Source of the DNA: Candidatus Staskawiczbacteria bacterium RIFCSPHIGHO2_02_FULL_34_10
GTDB lineage: Bacteria > Patescibacteriota > Minisyncoccia > Minisyncoccales > Staskawiczbacteraceae
Assembly: GCA_001821915.1 (NCBI GenBank)
Contig: MHOR01000033.1
Span: forward strand, 25,539-37,712
Direction of reading: 5' to 3'
DNA length: 12,174 bases
Below, in pieces: positions 1-6,328 of this stretch (its first letter is position 1; each line of letters begins with the position of its first letter). The position numbers were made by a program, and so were the translations under genes. Below the pieces are notes generated by a model. That model ran no database searches. It was given only the letters and a program-made list of their open reading frames with translations, and was not told the origin of the DNA.

Positions 1-324
1 AAAGTAAATTCTCTACTAGAAAAAGAAATAAGCAGTATTATTTTGCGTGATTTTGCGTTTCCCCAAGCTATGGTTACCCTTACCTATGTTGATGCTACGG
101 CTAATTTAATTGAAGCTCGCGCATATATTTCTGTGATGCCCGATGATAAAGCAGATAAAGTAATAGCTTCGCTTAACAAGGGTATTTATAGTGTTCAGCA
201 AAAAATAAATAAGAGGCTGAACATGAGACCAATCCCTAAAATTAAGTTTATAAAAGATGAAAAAATCAGCGAAGCTGCTAAGATTGAAAAGTTACTGGAG
301 AAGATTAAAGACAATTGGAATTAG
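1..324 (+). CDS. rbfA: Ribosome-binding factor A, C-terminal part (partial)
   Basis: The reading frame is open from base 1 and ends at TAG 322-324, so the start lies outside the window; about 107 residues are visible. The TTG at 43 is internal and not the start. The sequence shows the RbfA pattern: a strand reading VTLTYVDAT, then EARAYISVMP, then a helix KADKVIASLNKG, then the conserved segment LNMRPIPKIKFIKDE and a basic/acidic C-terminal helix. RbfA is a small KH-fold protein that binds the 30S subunit and assists late 16S rRNA maturation, especially under cold conditions. It is a core housekeeping gene, which marks this edge as chromosomal. The stop lies 31 bp before tRNA-Cys and I see no terminator between, so some read-through is possible, although a TATAAT box precedes the tRNA. 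Confidence 0.93.
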   Translation, partial: KVNSLLEKEISSIILRDFAFPQAMVTLTYVDATANLIEARAYISVMPDDKADKVIASLNKGIYSVQQKINKRLNMRPIPKIKFIKDEKISEAAKIEKLLEKIKDNWN

Positions 325-342
325 CTATAAAAGTGCTAAGAT

Positions 343-348
343 TATAAT
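343..348 (+). promoter_or_regulatory. -10 box of the tRNA-Cys/tRNA-Leu promoter
   Basis: A perfect TATAAT lies 7 bp before the mature 5' end of tRNA-Cys, the usual spacing for a tRNA promoter. No good -35 box is seen at 16-18 bp; TTAGCT at 321-326 is the best and is weak. Confidence 0.5.
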
Positions 349-355
349 AAAATAG

Positions 356-427
356 GGCCACGTAGCTAAGTAGTAAAGCACTTCTCTGCAAAAGAAGTAT
401 ACGCCGGTGCGATTCCGGCCGTGGCCT
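356..427 (+). tRNA. tRNA-Cys (GCA)
   Basis: The cloverleaf is complete: a 7-bp acceptor GGCCACG/CGTGGCC, an anticodon stem CTTCT/AGAAG with loop CTGCAAA giving anticodon GCA, a 5-nt variable loop, a T stem GCCGG/CCGGC, and discriminator U73, which is typical of tRNA-Cys. CCA is not encoded. The D loop reads AGTAGTA, so position 18 is A rather than G, and the T loop reads TGCGATT, so position 55 is G rather than U. The usual G18-Psi55 contact is therefore replaced on both sides, while G19-C56 is kept. All else looks functional. It lies 18 bp before tRNA-Leu and is probably co-transcribed with it. Confidence 0.93.
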
Positions 428-2105
428 CATACTTGACAAAAACAAGCCCGAGTGGCGGAACGGTATACGCACAACACTTAAAATGTTGCGAGGTTTCCTC
501 ATGTGGGTTCGACTCCCACCTCGGGCACCAGTCGGCTCTTATTATAATTTTCCCTTCATTTTTGAAGGTTTTTATCAGTTTTGTAGGTTCGGTTCGGACT
601 ATTTTCTTGTCTTTTACCCAAAATCCATCAAAGAAAAGTGATAAGTACAAACGCTTAAGCTCATAAGGAGCTTTTTTGTATGCTTGATAAATATCTCTCG
701 CAAGCAACAAAACTTTCCTGATGGTTTCAAAATCTATCTCATTCTTTTTTTCTAATTCGTAGATTTGTTTGTTCAAAATACCTTCTTCTTCCTTAAGTCG
801 TATTTTTATTCTTGCATAATCATCGTCTTCAAGTACTCCACTAATTAGTTTTCGTTCTGCAACTTCTCTATCTTTATCAATTTTGAGCTTTTTATTGAAC
901 AAGATTCTGACCTCGTGATTCTTTTCTTTTTTCTGGTCTTCGTAAAATCTACGCAGTTTGCCGTTAACCGCTTCAATAAAAGTGTTGCTGAATTTAATTG
1001 TCTTAAATTGCTCCTCAACCTGCTCCTCTAAATCTTCAACCTGCACATTTTGCCCCTTATTACTGTGCCTTACTACTTTATGGGAGCAATGGTAATAATT
1101 GTGCGTTTTACCAATGCGATGCTTTTCAGCCGTGTATCTTCCAGTTTTACAAATATCACAGAAGATAAAACCGCGAAGCAGAAAATTGTTTATCCTGCGA
1201 CGGCTTCGGTGTAAATTGTGAGCATCCATAATGTTGAGTATCTGTAGATGTTCTTCTTTGGTTATCATCTTTTCATGGCTTCCCATTTTTTCCTGTCCCT
1301 TAAACCTGATTATTCCAGCGTAGAATGGGTCTCTCAAAATACGAATCATACAACTATTTGAAATTCGTTTGCTATTCCTTGAAGTTAATCCTTTTTCATT
1401 CATGACATCTGCGATTTCCAAAGCCGAATAGTTGCCAGTAAGATACATTTTTAGTGCCTCTTTTACTAAATCAAACTTTGTAGAATCTTTGACAACTATG
1501 CCCTTGGTTTTGCTTTTTTTGAGCAAATACTCCTCTTTATCCACATAACGACTTCCAACATCCTCTATAATGCCATTTTCATCTACCCTCTTATTAAGAT
1601 AACCAACAGGAGCCCATCCAGGAAATCCGCCCATCTCAAACTTTGTCTGCATTCCTCGTTTCGTTTTCCTGCCATTAAGCTGTGAGAATAATTGATTAAC
1701 ACCAGCTAAAATTGTATCAACTACTTGTCCTTCTGGACTATCGTCTAACATGGGCTGTGTGACAGCAATAAGTTTGACGCCAGACTTTCTCAAAACGGTT
1801 CTGATTGCAAAATGCCCCTCGGTACTTCGTGCCAGCCGGTCTGTTTCGGTTATAACCACGCCATCAATAGATTTATCATCCATACATCGGTCTAACATAT
1901 CTTGCAGGGCAGGTCGGTTAAGATTAGTAGCACTTCTGCCTTCGTCTTTGTATACAGCTACAACCCTATATTTTTTACTATCAGCAAAATCACGGCAAAG
2001 ATTTTCTTGCGACATGATGGAGTTGTTGTTTTTCGCCTGCTCCTCGGTACTGACACGACAATAAATCAGGACATTTTCAATTATTTTTTCATCGTTCGTC
2101 TGCAT
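366..2105 (-). CDS. Large serine recombinase (integrase), 3' end altered by integration
   Basis: Catalyses site-specific integration and excision through a 5'-phosphoserine intermediate. The N-terminal resolvase domain (about 10-150) has YCRVS with nucleophile Ser19, the GRSATNLNRPALQDML segment (56-71) and DRLARS (89-94). The recombinase domain (about 155-300) follows, then a zinc ribbon with Cys316, Cys319 and Cys340; the fourth ligand may be a histidine (342 or 347) because the usual second Cys of that pair is missing. A charged coiled-coil region spans about 380-455. The start ATG lacks a Shine-Dalgarno sequence. Residue 525 is the last one encoded by the element. Residues 526-579 read antisense through tRNA-Leu and tRNA-Cys and are not an evolved domain. 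In the circular form the same frame would continue across attP for 33 other residues to a stop at 9720-9722. Confidence 0.92.
   Translation of the reverse strand: MQTNDEKIIENVLIYCRVSTEEQAKNNNSIMSQENLCRDFADSKKYRVVAVYKDEGRSATNLNRPALQDMLDRCMDDKSIDGVVITETDRLARSTEGHFAIRTVLRKSGVKLIAVTQPMLDDSPEGQVVDTILAGVNQLFSQLNGRKTKRGMQTKFEMGGFPGWAPVGYLNKRVDENGIIEDVGSRYVDKEEYLLKKSKTKGIVVKDSTKFDLVKEALKMYLTGNYSALEIADVMNEKGLTSRNSKRISNSCMIRILRDPFYAGIIRFKGQEKMGSHEKMITKEEHLQILNIMDAHNLHRSRRRINNFLLRGFIFCDICKTGRYTAEKHRIGKTHNYYHCSHKVVRHSNKGQNVQVEDLEEQVEEQFKTIKFSNTFIEAVNGKLRRFYEDQKKEKNHEVRILFNKKLKIDKDREVAERKLISGVLEDDDYARIKIRLKEEEGILNKQIYELEKKNEIDFETIRKVLLLARDIYQAYKKAPYELKRLYLSLFFDGFWVKDKKIVRTEPTKLIKTFKNEGKIIIRADWCPRWESNPHEETSQHFKCCAYTVPPLGLVFVKYEATAGIAPAYTSFAEKCFTT
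446..530 (+). tRNA. tRNA-Leu (UAA), integration target
   Basis: An 85-nt type II tRNA with acceptor GCCCGAG/CTCGGGC, anticodon stem CAACA/TGTTG with loop CTTAAAA (anticodon UAA, Leu), a long variable arm, a T loop TTCGACT, discriminator A, and an encoded CCA at 528-530. The integrated element begins directly after the CCA, and the last 11 bases of the gene (520-530) recur with one mismatch at 9811-9821. Integration therefore left this tRNA intact. Confidence 0.95.
520..551. repeat. attL: core 520-530 plus right arm of attP
   Basis: The core CTCGGGCACCA is the end of tRNA-Leu. It is followed by a 7-bp spacer and the arm CTTATTATAATTTT (538-551), which is the exact reverse complement of the arm at 9790-9803 at the other end. 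The chromosomal side carries C where attR carries T at core position 3, which puts the crossover to the right of that base, within GGGCACCA. Confidence 0.8.
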
Positions 2106-2214
2106 TATTTTTTAACTGATAATTTTATTTTAAGTTCTATCAATAATTAAATAAACTCATTTCTGCGGATAACCTGTTACTGCCCCTGTTCTCACAATAC
2201 ACCAGGCATTGTTA

Positions 2215-2390
2215 TTGACTCTGATACTCACAGTCAAATTAACTTCCTAGATTCCTGAATGGCTATAGTAAATAAAAAATTAGGAAACTGATAATTAAAG
2301 TGTTAACAAGGCTGTTATGCACTTTTATCTTTTAGTTATTTAGATTCCTAGAATCCTAAACCTATATAGGATGAGGAAACTAGGAAGCTG
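2215..2390. repeat. Cluster of TTCCT-type repeats, iteron- or operator-like
   Basis: This 274-bp gap before the recombinase holds no gene. It contains repeated TTCCTA motifs in both orientations: 2244-2249, TTCCTG at 2252-2257, 2281-2286 (inverted), 2345-2350, the related ATCCTA at 2353-2358, inverted copies at 2367-2372 and 2381-2386, and TTTCCTCAT (inverted) at 2371-2379. There is also a perfect 10-bp palindrome CCTATATAGG at 2361-2370 and a TTGACT/AGTCAA inverted pair at 2215-2220 and 2232-2237. The spot next to the replication-type ATPase suggests an origin with iterons or an operator for the divergent-free intergenic promoter of the recombinase. Neither is proven. A weak minus-strand promoter (TTGACT 2237-2232, 17 bp, TAACAA) may drive the recombinase. 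Confidence 0.5.
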
Positions 2391-3423
2391 TTTGTTGCCC
2401 CTCTTTTTCTTTAGCTACCCAGTAAAACGGCTTGCCATGGGCTTCCTTTTTTGAAGCTACCTTGCCTTCGTGGATTAGCTCCTTCAAAGCTGAACCAAGC
2501 GAATCTCTACCAATTTCGCCTTTCATGGAGTCGTGTATTTCATTGAATGTTGCCCTTCTATCTATCAAAAACTTCAACACTTTTTCTTTGGCAGTTTCAG
2601 CTTTAGATAATTTCAGTTGCTGTGGCTCTTCGCCCATATACTCAAATTGAACGAGCCCATCTTTTTCAACCATTTTCACAGTAAAAGCCTTTATTTTACC
2701 TCTGCCCTTTCTTGATTTTCGTTGGATAACTGCCATCGTCATTTCACCCTCAGATTCGCTTCTCTTTGTGATAATGATATGAGAGTCAATCCTGCCAAAA
2801 ATTGCCGAGGAGCCACGCATACTTTGCTCTGTCCCATTTGAATAATTTTTTGAGTCCTTGCGGTGGTGATGTATGAATACGATAGTTGCCTGAGTTTCCA
2901 CAATAACTCTTTGGAAAGAACGCATTACTTTGCCAATATCTCTGGCGCTATTTTCATCACCACTGAATATAGCGGCAAACGGGTCAAACACCACAAGCCC
3001 TATCTCTTTATTTTTAATTACTCCAATAAGCGAATCAGTGTCTTCTTGGCTATCAATCATTATGCCTTGTTGCGATAAAGTATGAATTATTACATCGTTC
3101 TTAAACCCTACTAATTTGTATCGTCTAGCCATTTCATATTTACCACCTTCTTCATCCACAAAAAGAACGTTTGCTTTTTGGGCTTTATACATTCCCAATA
3201 AGGGTTGCCCATATACCACGCAATAAATTAAATACATTACAAACCATGTCTTGCCTGATTCTGGGTGTCCTGTAATAGCAATAATGCTTTTTTCTGGCAC
3301 CAATTTTTCCACTAGGAATGGGTATTCCTTTATGTCCATTGCTAGTAATTCACCCAAGGTATATGGCACGAATCTATTAACATTGTCCATTTCTCTTTTT
3401 AATTCGTCAAAATTGTTTTCCAT
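2380..3423 (-). CDS. RepA-like RecA-fold ATPase (AAA_25 type), replication helicase candidate
   Basis: A 347-aa P-loop ATPase resembling the hexameric RepA helicase of RSF1010-type plasmids and related element-encoded ATPases. Seen directly: Walker A GHPESGKT (52-59), an acidic DEEGG segment (90-94) where the catalytic glutamate is expected, Walker B LVVFD with Asp147, the sensor-like HHHRK (185-189), and RGSSAIFGRID (203-213), a conserved segment of this family. The C-terminal 70 residues (about 275-340) look like a winged helix (TFNEIHDSM...LGSALKELIHEGKV), a likely DNA-binding module. The start lies 11 bp after the stop of the CHC2 gene, so the two form an operon. No Shine-Dalgarno sequence is evident. 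The likely job is unwinding at the element's origin in the circular state; a general DNA-repair ATPase role cannot be excluded. Confidence 0.85.
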   Translation of the reverse strand: MENNFDELKREMDNVNRFVPYTLGELLAMDIKEYPFLVEKLVPEKSIIAITGHPESGKTWFVMYLIYCVVYGQPLLGMYKAQKANVLFVDEEGGKYEMARRYKLVGFKNDVIIHTLSQQGIMIDSQEDTDSLIGVIKNKEIGLVVFDPFAAIFSGDENSARDIGKVMRSFQRVIVETQATIVFIHHHRKDSKNYSNGTEQSMRGSSAIFGRIDSHIIITKRSESEGEMTMAVIQRKSRKGRGKIKAFTVKMVEKDGLVQFEYMGEEPQQLKLSKAETAKEKVLKFLIDRRATFNEIHDSMKGEIGRDSLGSALKELIHEGKVASKKEAHGKPFYWVAKEKEGQQTAS

Positions 3424-3434
3424 TTTTATATTAT

Positions 3435-4073
3435 TTAATAATTATTGTTTAAAAATCTGACTGCTTCTATAAAATTAAGGTTGAGAAATTCCATTACGAA
3501 ATTGATAGAGTTTCCACCTTTCCCGCAAGCACCAAAGCAGTAGTAGCTATTTGTTTTGGTGTAAGTGCGAAAAGACGGTGTTCGTTCTCTGTGAAAAGGA
3601 CAAAGCCCTGAAAAACCATCTCCAACCTTTTTTAATTTAATGTGCCGACCGATAACACTTTCTATTGGCTTTGCCAGAGCCCGATTCTTTTCTTCTTCAC
3701 TAACGCCTTTTGTCCTGTTATCACTTCTGTTCTCAGGGACTACCACTAAATCCTGTAATCGCCTTAACTGACTTTTTATATCCAATAAATCTTGCCCTGG
3801 GAAAAACATGATTACTAACTCCAAAAACCAACCATCTACCTTACCTTTTATTCTCTCAAATGCTTCTCTGATGGATTTTTCAAGTTGCCTTTTTGTGATT
3901 TTTAATTCTTCAATCTTTGGCAAGATATACAGCCCTAATGCTTCGGGGAAAGTAGCCAGCCATTCCCTTTCTGATAGTGGTGGAAACAACTTCTTATGTT
4001 CCTCTTCTAATTTTTTGAAATACTCATTTTCAAGGTTCTCGTTAACGCTTTTTTCCATTAATTCTTTGTTCAT
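3435..4073 (-). CDS. CHC2 zinc-finger protein, primase-like without catalytic domain
   Basis: A 212-aa protein. Its C-terminal 65 residues are a DnaG-type CHC2 zinc finger: CPFH (Cys158, His161), TPSF, then YYCFGACGKGG (Cys179, Cys183), followed by the helices INFVMEFLN and FIEAVRFLNN. The second pair is spaced C-x3-C instead of DnaG's C-x2-C. The protein stops right after the finger, so the TOPRIM catalytic core of a primase is absent. The N-terminal half is charged and helical with no domain I recognise. It probably binds single-stranded DNA or recruits another primase for the neighbouring ATPase. I chose the ATG at 4073 over an upstream TTG at 4112 because the extension is only lysine/arginine-rich and lies within the upstream ORF. 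Its start overlaps the end of that 51-aa ORF by 29 bp, suggesting coupled translation. Confidence 0.82.
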   Translation of the reverse strand: MNKELMEKSVNENLENEYFKKLEEEHKKLFPPLSEREWLATFPEALGLYILPKIEELKITKRQLEKSIREAFERIKGKVDGWFLELVIMFFPGQDLLDIKSQLRRLQDLVVVPENRSDNRTKGVSEEEKNRALAKPIESVIGRHIKLKKVGDGFSGLCPFHRERTPSFRTYTKTNSYYCFGACGKGGNSINFVMEFLNLNFIEAVRFLNNNY

Positions 4074-4200
4074 TGTCTTTTTTAGATTTTTCTTTCTGCG
4101 ACCTTTCTTCAAATTGCACCTGCCTCAAAAGAAGACCTGCAACTTGTTCGGCAAGTTGGTCTATTTGTTGGTTAATGTTTTTTTCTTTTTTCTTCGCCAT
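4045..4200 (-). CDS. Small 51-aa charged protein upstream of the CHC2 gene
   Basis: The ATG at 4198-4200 opens a 51-codon frame ending in TAA at 4045-4047. The product begins MAKKKEKNINQQIDQLAEQV and is strongly lysine/glutamine/glutamate-rich, with heptad-like hydrophobic spacing (I9, I13, L16, V20, L24), so a short coiled coil is plausible. It is first in the minus-strand operon and its last 29 bp overlap the start of the CHC2 gene in another frame. It could be a small accessory replication protein, or mainly serve to couple translation of the next gene. I do not recognise a family. No clear Shine-Dalgarno sequence is present. Confidence 0.55.
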
Positions 4201-4229
4201 GCTTTTACTTCTAATGGCGAAAATTCACA

Positions 4230-4258
4230 GAAAAATAAAAACCCTCGTAATTGAGGGT
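4230..4258 (-). terminator. Intrinsic terminator after the 314-aa gene
   Basis: Stem ACCCTC/GAGGGT (4241-4246 with 4253-4258) and a 6-nt loop. On the minus strand it is followed by TTTTTATTTTT. It separates the 314-aa gene from the replication operon that starts 30 bp further on. Confidence 0.85.
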
Positions 4259-4265
4259 CTTAAAA

Positions 4266-4285
4266 GGTTGGTGAATTCACCAGCC
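4266..4285. promoter_or_regulatory. Palindrome, possible operator of the replication operon
   Basis: A perfect 14-bp palindrome TGGTGAATTCACCA (4269-4282) extends to 20 bp with one mismatched position. On the minus strand it falls between a TTGGCT (4288-4283) and a weak TTTAAG 17 bp later, so it could be an operator inside a promoter for the small-ORF/CHC2/ATPase operon. That promoter reading is tentative, since a terminator lies between it and the first ATG. Confidence 0.35.
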
Positions 4286-4292
4286 AATACTT

Positions 4293-5237
4293 TTAGTATT
4301 TTCCTGGCGACTGGTCTTTGTAAAACTTTTCTATTTCAGCATCATTATTTTGGCTATGAAAATCTTTTTTAAGTGACGAAACCCCATTATTTTCTGGCAC
4401 CAAATGCATTTTAATTTTGTAGGATTTTTCTTGGTTATAATCCCAAAATGGTTGTGCATCAATTTGAAAGTACGCTTTTAATGAGTCTGCTAATAGCTGT
4501 TTTTGCTTCTTGACCGTGTTTATTTGTTTAAGAGGTAAATTGTGATTATTCTGCCAGGAAAGTTCACCGTTTTTTATTGCGAGCAATTGCAAAAGTGTCC
4601 ATTGCTTGTTTGGCAATTTCTTTTTTTCATCCTGAAAACCCATTACTTCGTAGGTTGTTTGCAAGATTTTGTTTCGGAATTTAATAATTACTTCTTGGTC
4701 ATTAAGAAAAATTATTGTTATTTCTTCCCACTTCAAGCCATTAGGAAAGTTTTGCAATTGTATTTTTTTAGCTTTTGATTTTGCGAGAATAACTTTTTCT
4801 TCAAAACCCCTTATTTTAAGCTCTGGTATTTCTATAATTTTTATCTCATTTGTGGAATTTCCCTGAGTACTATTCTTTGGCAGTAAATCTAAAAGTTTTC
4901 TTTTGAATATTCTATATTTCTTGATAAAATCATCAGACAAGACAATGGATTCAATTATATAACTATCATCTTTTGGTTTTTTATAACTTAATATAATTGA
5001 TTCCGATAACAAAATACCTAAGATTTTTCTTAAAGTAACAGGGTCAATTTCCGATTCTTCTAATTTTACTTCTACCGCCAAAGCAGGTTCTAATTCTCGG
5101 TCTGAATAACTATCTTCGTTTCCATAATAAAAAGATATCTCCTTGGTATTAAGGTCTGATTCCTCTTTAATCTTATCCAAAACTCTAATAATTTTCTTTA
5201 TTGTATTTTCAGAAAAATCTGAGTATTTATCTTTCAT
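4293..5237 (-). CDS. Conserved-looking 314-aa protein of unknown function, possible C-terminal winged helix
   Basis: I do not recognise a family. The N-terminal 125 residues are acidic and helical (KKIIRVLDKIKEESD, then a segment LEPALAVEVKLEESEIDPVTLRKILGIL that could bind a partner). A polar linker with Asn/Ser/Thr spans about 121-131. The middle part (140-200) is strand-rich (KWEEITIIFLNDQEVIIKFRNK). Residues about 205-280 (KQWTLLQLLAIKNGELSW, then KQKQLLADSLKAYFQI, ending in a KSYKIKMHLV strand) have the helix-helix-hairpin order of a winged-helix domain such as those of OmpR-like regulators; this is inference. No signal peptide or membrane segment is present. The gene is monocistronic with its own terminator, and a TATAAA lies about 16 bp upstream of its ATG on the minus strand. 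A regulatory or DNA-binding role in the element is the best guess. Confidence 0.7.
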   Translation of the reverse strand: MKDKYSDFSENTIKKIIRVLDKIKEESDLNTKEISFYYGNEDSYSDRELEPALAVEVKLEESEIDPVTLRKILGILLSESIILSYKKPKDDSYIIESIVLSDDFIKKYRIFKRKLLDLLPKNSTQGNSTNEIKIIEIPELKIRGFEEKVILAKSKAKKIQLQNFPNGLKWEEITIIFLNDQEVIIKFRNKILQTTYEVMGFQDEKKKLPNKQWTLLQLLAIKNGELSWQNNHNLPLKQINTVKKQKQLLADSLKAYFQIDAQPFWDYNQEKSYKIKMHLVPENNGVSSLKKDFHSQNNDAEIEKFYKDQSPGKY

Positions 5238-5321
5238 ATAACTTTATTTTATACTGCCAGTTTATCGCATCCTTTTCAAGCAAAAATCTGGAAAGTATGA
5301 TAAATAAGTGATAAAGTAAAA

Positions 5322-5342
5322 GCAACAATTTAATAATGTTGC
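5322..5342. other. Small inverted repeat ahead of the structured RNA
   Basis: GCAACA (5322-5327) pairs with TGTTGC (5337-5342) across a 9-nt loop. There is no U-tract on either side, so it is not a clear terminator. It may be an operator or part of the leader of the RNA that starts 29 bp downstream. Confidence 0.4.
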
Positions 5343-5370
5343 CTAACCCTCATTTGCAAAAATAAGGTAT

Positions 5371-5483
5371 GGCAAAAAGTCAGGTAATGCATAAAGAACC
5401 CATCATGGGGTCGCATTACCTGCCGTACAAGGAAACTTGTATGAGTAGCTTCGGCTACTACCTGTGGTGGGCTTTTTATTGCC
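5371..5483 (+). ncRNA. Candidate structured RNA with closing stem and three hairpins
   Basis: The region folds almost completely on the plus strand. The closing stem is GGC+AAAAAG (5371-5379) with CTTTTT+ATT bulge+GCC (5472-5483). Arm 1 has a perfect 10-bp stem CAGGTAATGC/GCATTACCTG (5381-5390 with 5413-5422), capped by a second helix, 5396-5402 with 5406-5412, with one mismatch. Arm 2 is 5424-5431 with 5436-5443 and has a GAAA tetraloop. Arm 3 is AGTAGC/GCTACT (5444-5449 with 5454-5459) and has a cTTCGg tetraloop. A G-T pair in arm 2 favours the plus strand. ACCTG occurs twice (5418-5422 and 5460-5464) and CCCA can pair with TGGG at 5468-5471, so alternative folds exist. It ends 9 bp before the 168-aa gene, so it may be its leader, a separate RNA, or a single-strand DNA origin. 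I recognise no known class. Confidence 0.65.
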
Positions 5484-5492
5484 ACTGATTTA

Positions 5493-5999
5493 ATGGATTA
5501 TCTTAAATACTATAATTTAGAAAAGTATTTATTTAAGGAAGTTAATAATAGATTTCATAAAAATCATTACCTAACTGCTGAAGATTTTTTCTGTATCGTA
5601 ATTTGGAAAGCTAACAGAGCAAAAACAAAAATAAAGAACCGACTATTAAAAATAGACAGCAACCTTCAGAAATCAGTTAAAGATTTAACATCTTCAATTT
5701 ATCAAGAAAAAGATACAGAAGACCGATTGGAAATTATGCTGAGTAAGAAATGGGGTTTTTCACTGCCTATGGCAACTGCTATTTTGACGGTGCTATACCA
5801 TAAAGATATTTCCGTGTACGATGTCCGCGTGAGGGCAGAGCTAAAATTAAAAGAAATCTACACCACAGAGCAATACTTTGATTATTTTTTACCAGCAGTA
5901 CAAAAGTTTGCAAAAAGCCATAAGCTAAATCTTAGGAACGCTGATAGATATTTATGGGGAAAATCATTTTACGAAGACCTTAAGAGGTTGGTTAATTGA
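5493..5999 (+). CDS. 168-aa protein with HhH-glycosylase-like motif, function unknown
   Basis: No named family is certain. The N-terminal half is helical and basic, with the segment YLTAEDFFCIVIWKANRAKTKI (26-47), which looks conserved. The central part reads KKWGFSLPMATAIL (85-98), followed by a short loop and VYDVRV (108-113). This order, a helix-hairpin-helix with a small-residue hairpin and then an Asp-containing strand/helix, resembles the HhH-GPD DNA glycosylase pattern in which an Asp about 15-20 residues after the hairpin is catalytic; Asp110 would be that residue. The C-terminal segment LRNADRYLWGKSFYEDL (147-163) looks like another conserved block. The similarity is by eye only. No signal peptide or membrane segment. 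It lies between a structured RNA and a membrane peptide on a mobile element, so a DNA-repair-like or defence role is possible. Confidence 0.65.
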   Translation: MDYLKYYNLEKYLFKEVNNRFHKNHYLTAEDFFCIVIWKANRAKTKIKNRLLKIDSNLQKSVKDLTSSIYQEKDTEDRLEIMLSKKWGFSLPMATAILTVLYHKDISVYDVRVRAELKLKEIYTTEQYFDYFLPAVQKFAKSHKLNLRNADRYLWGKSFYEDLKRLVN

Positions 6000-6029
6000 A
6001 AGAAAGAACCAATAATAAAATAAAAAGAT

Positions 6030-6230
6030 ATGATAACACTACTTATTTTAATCGTCTTACTGCTCGTTTTTTACAAAGAAATTATCAATTCGCTGATTGA
6101 TTTAACTTCGGCTACAACTTTTACGGCATCTTATATTTTTCGGTACTGCAAATCTCATAAGAAGACGGCAATAGGTATAGGCATTGCCTTGTGGGCTATC
6201 CTAATGCTCTATCTATTATTGAATGGATAG
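6030..6230 (+). CDS. 66-aa small membrane protein with two transmembrane segments
   Basis: The sequence shows a hydrophobic N-terminal stretch (2-15, LLILIVLLLVF) and a second one (46-64, AIGIGIALWAILMLYLLL), separated by about 30 polar residues with a basic cluster CKSHKK (40-45). Two passes with a positively charged loop are likely, or the first stretch may act as an uncleaved signal anchor. It starts 30 bp after the 168-aa gene on the same strand and is followed by a terminator at 6329-6353, so the two probably form an operon. Small two-pass peptides next to a soluble protein can be toxins, holin-like proteins or membrane effectors of defence pairs; nothing here decides. No Shine-Dalgarno sequence is visible. 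Confidence 0.6.
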   Translation: MITLLILIVLLLVFYKEIINSLIDLTSATTFTASYIFRYCKSHKKTAIGIGIALWAILMLYLLLNG

Positions 6231-6328
6231 GGCGTAGTATATTAGTGAGAACCACCTGTACACCAATTATACTGGCGTTGCACGGGCGAGAGAAGACAAT
6301 TCCATATAATTCCTAATCTCATCCTAAG

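Noticed and set aside
366..530. Residues 526-579 of the recombinase as a real protein domain
   Set aside because: These codons are the antisense of tRNA-Leu and tRNA-Cys; strings such as WCPRWESNPH are the usual artefact of translating tRNA genes backwards.
421..666. Plus-strand frame of 81 codons over tRNA-Leu and the recombinase end
   Set aside because: Covers a tRNA gene and is antisense to the recombinase; no family resemblance.
3808..4372. Plus-strand frames antisense to the CHC2 gene and its upstream region
   Set aside because: Phe/Leu/Ser-rich translations typical of the reverse of lysine/glutamate-rich genes.
5369..5488. A 39-codon plus-strand frame (MAKSQVMHKEP...) covering the structured RNA
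   Set aside because: Its codons are unusually GC-rich for this genome (CTG, CCG, GGC, TAC), the ATG has no proper ribosome site, and the sequence is better explained by perfect stems and tetraloops. A leader peptide is not fully excluded.
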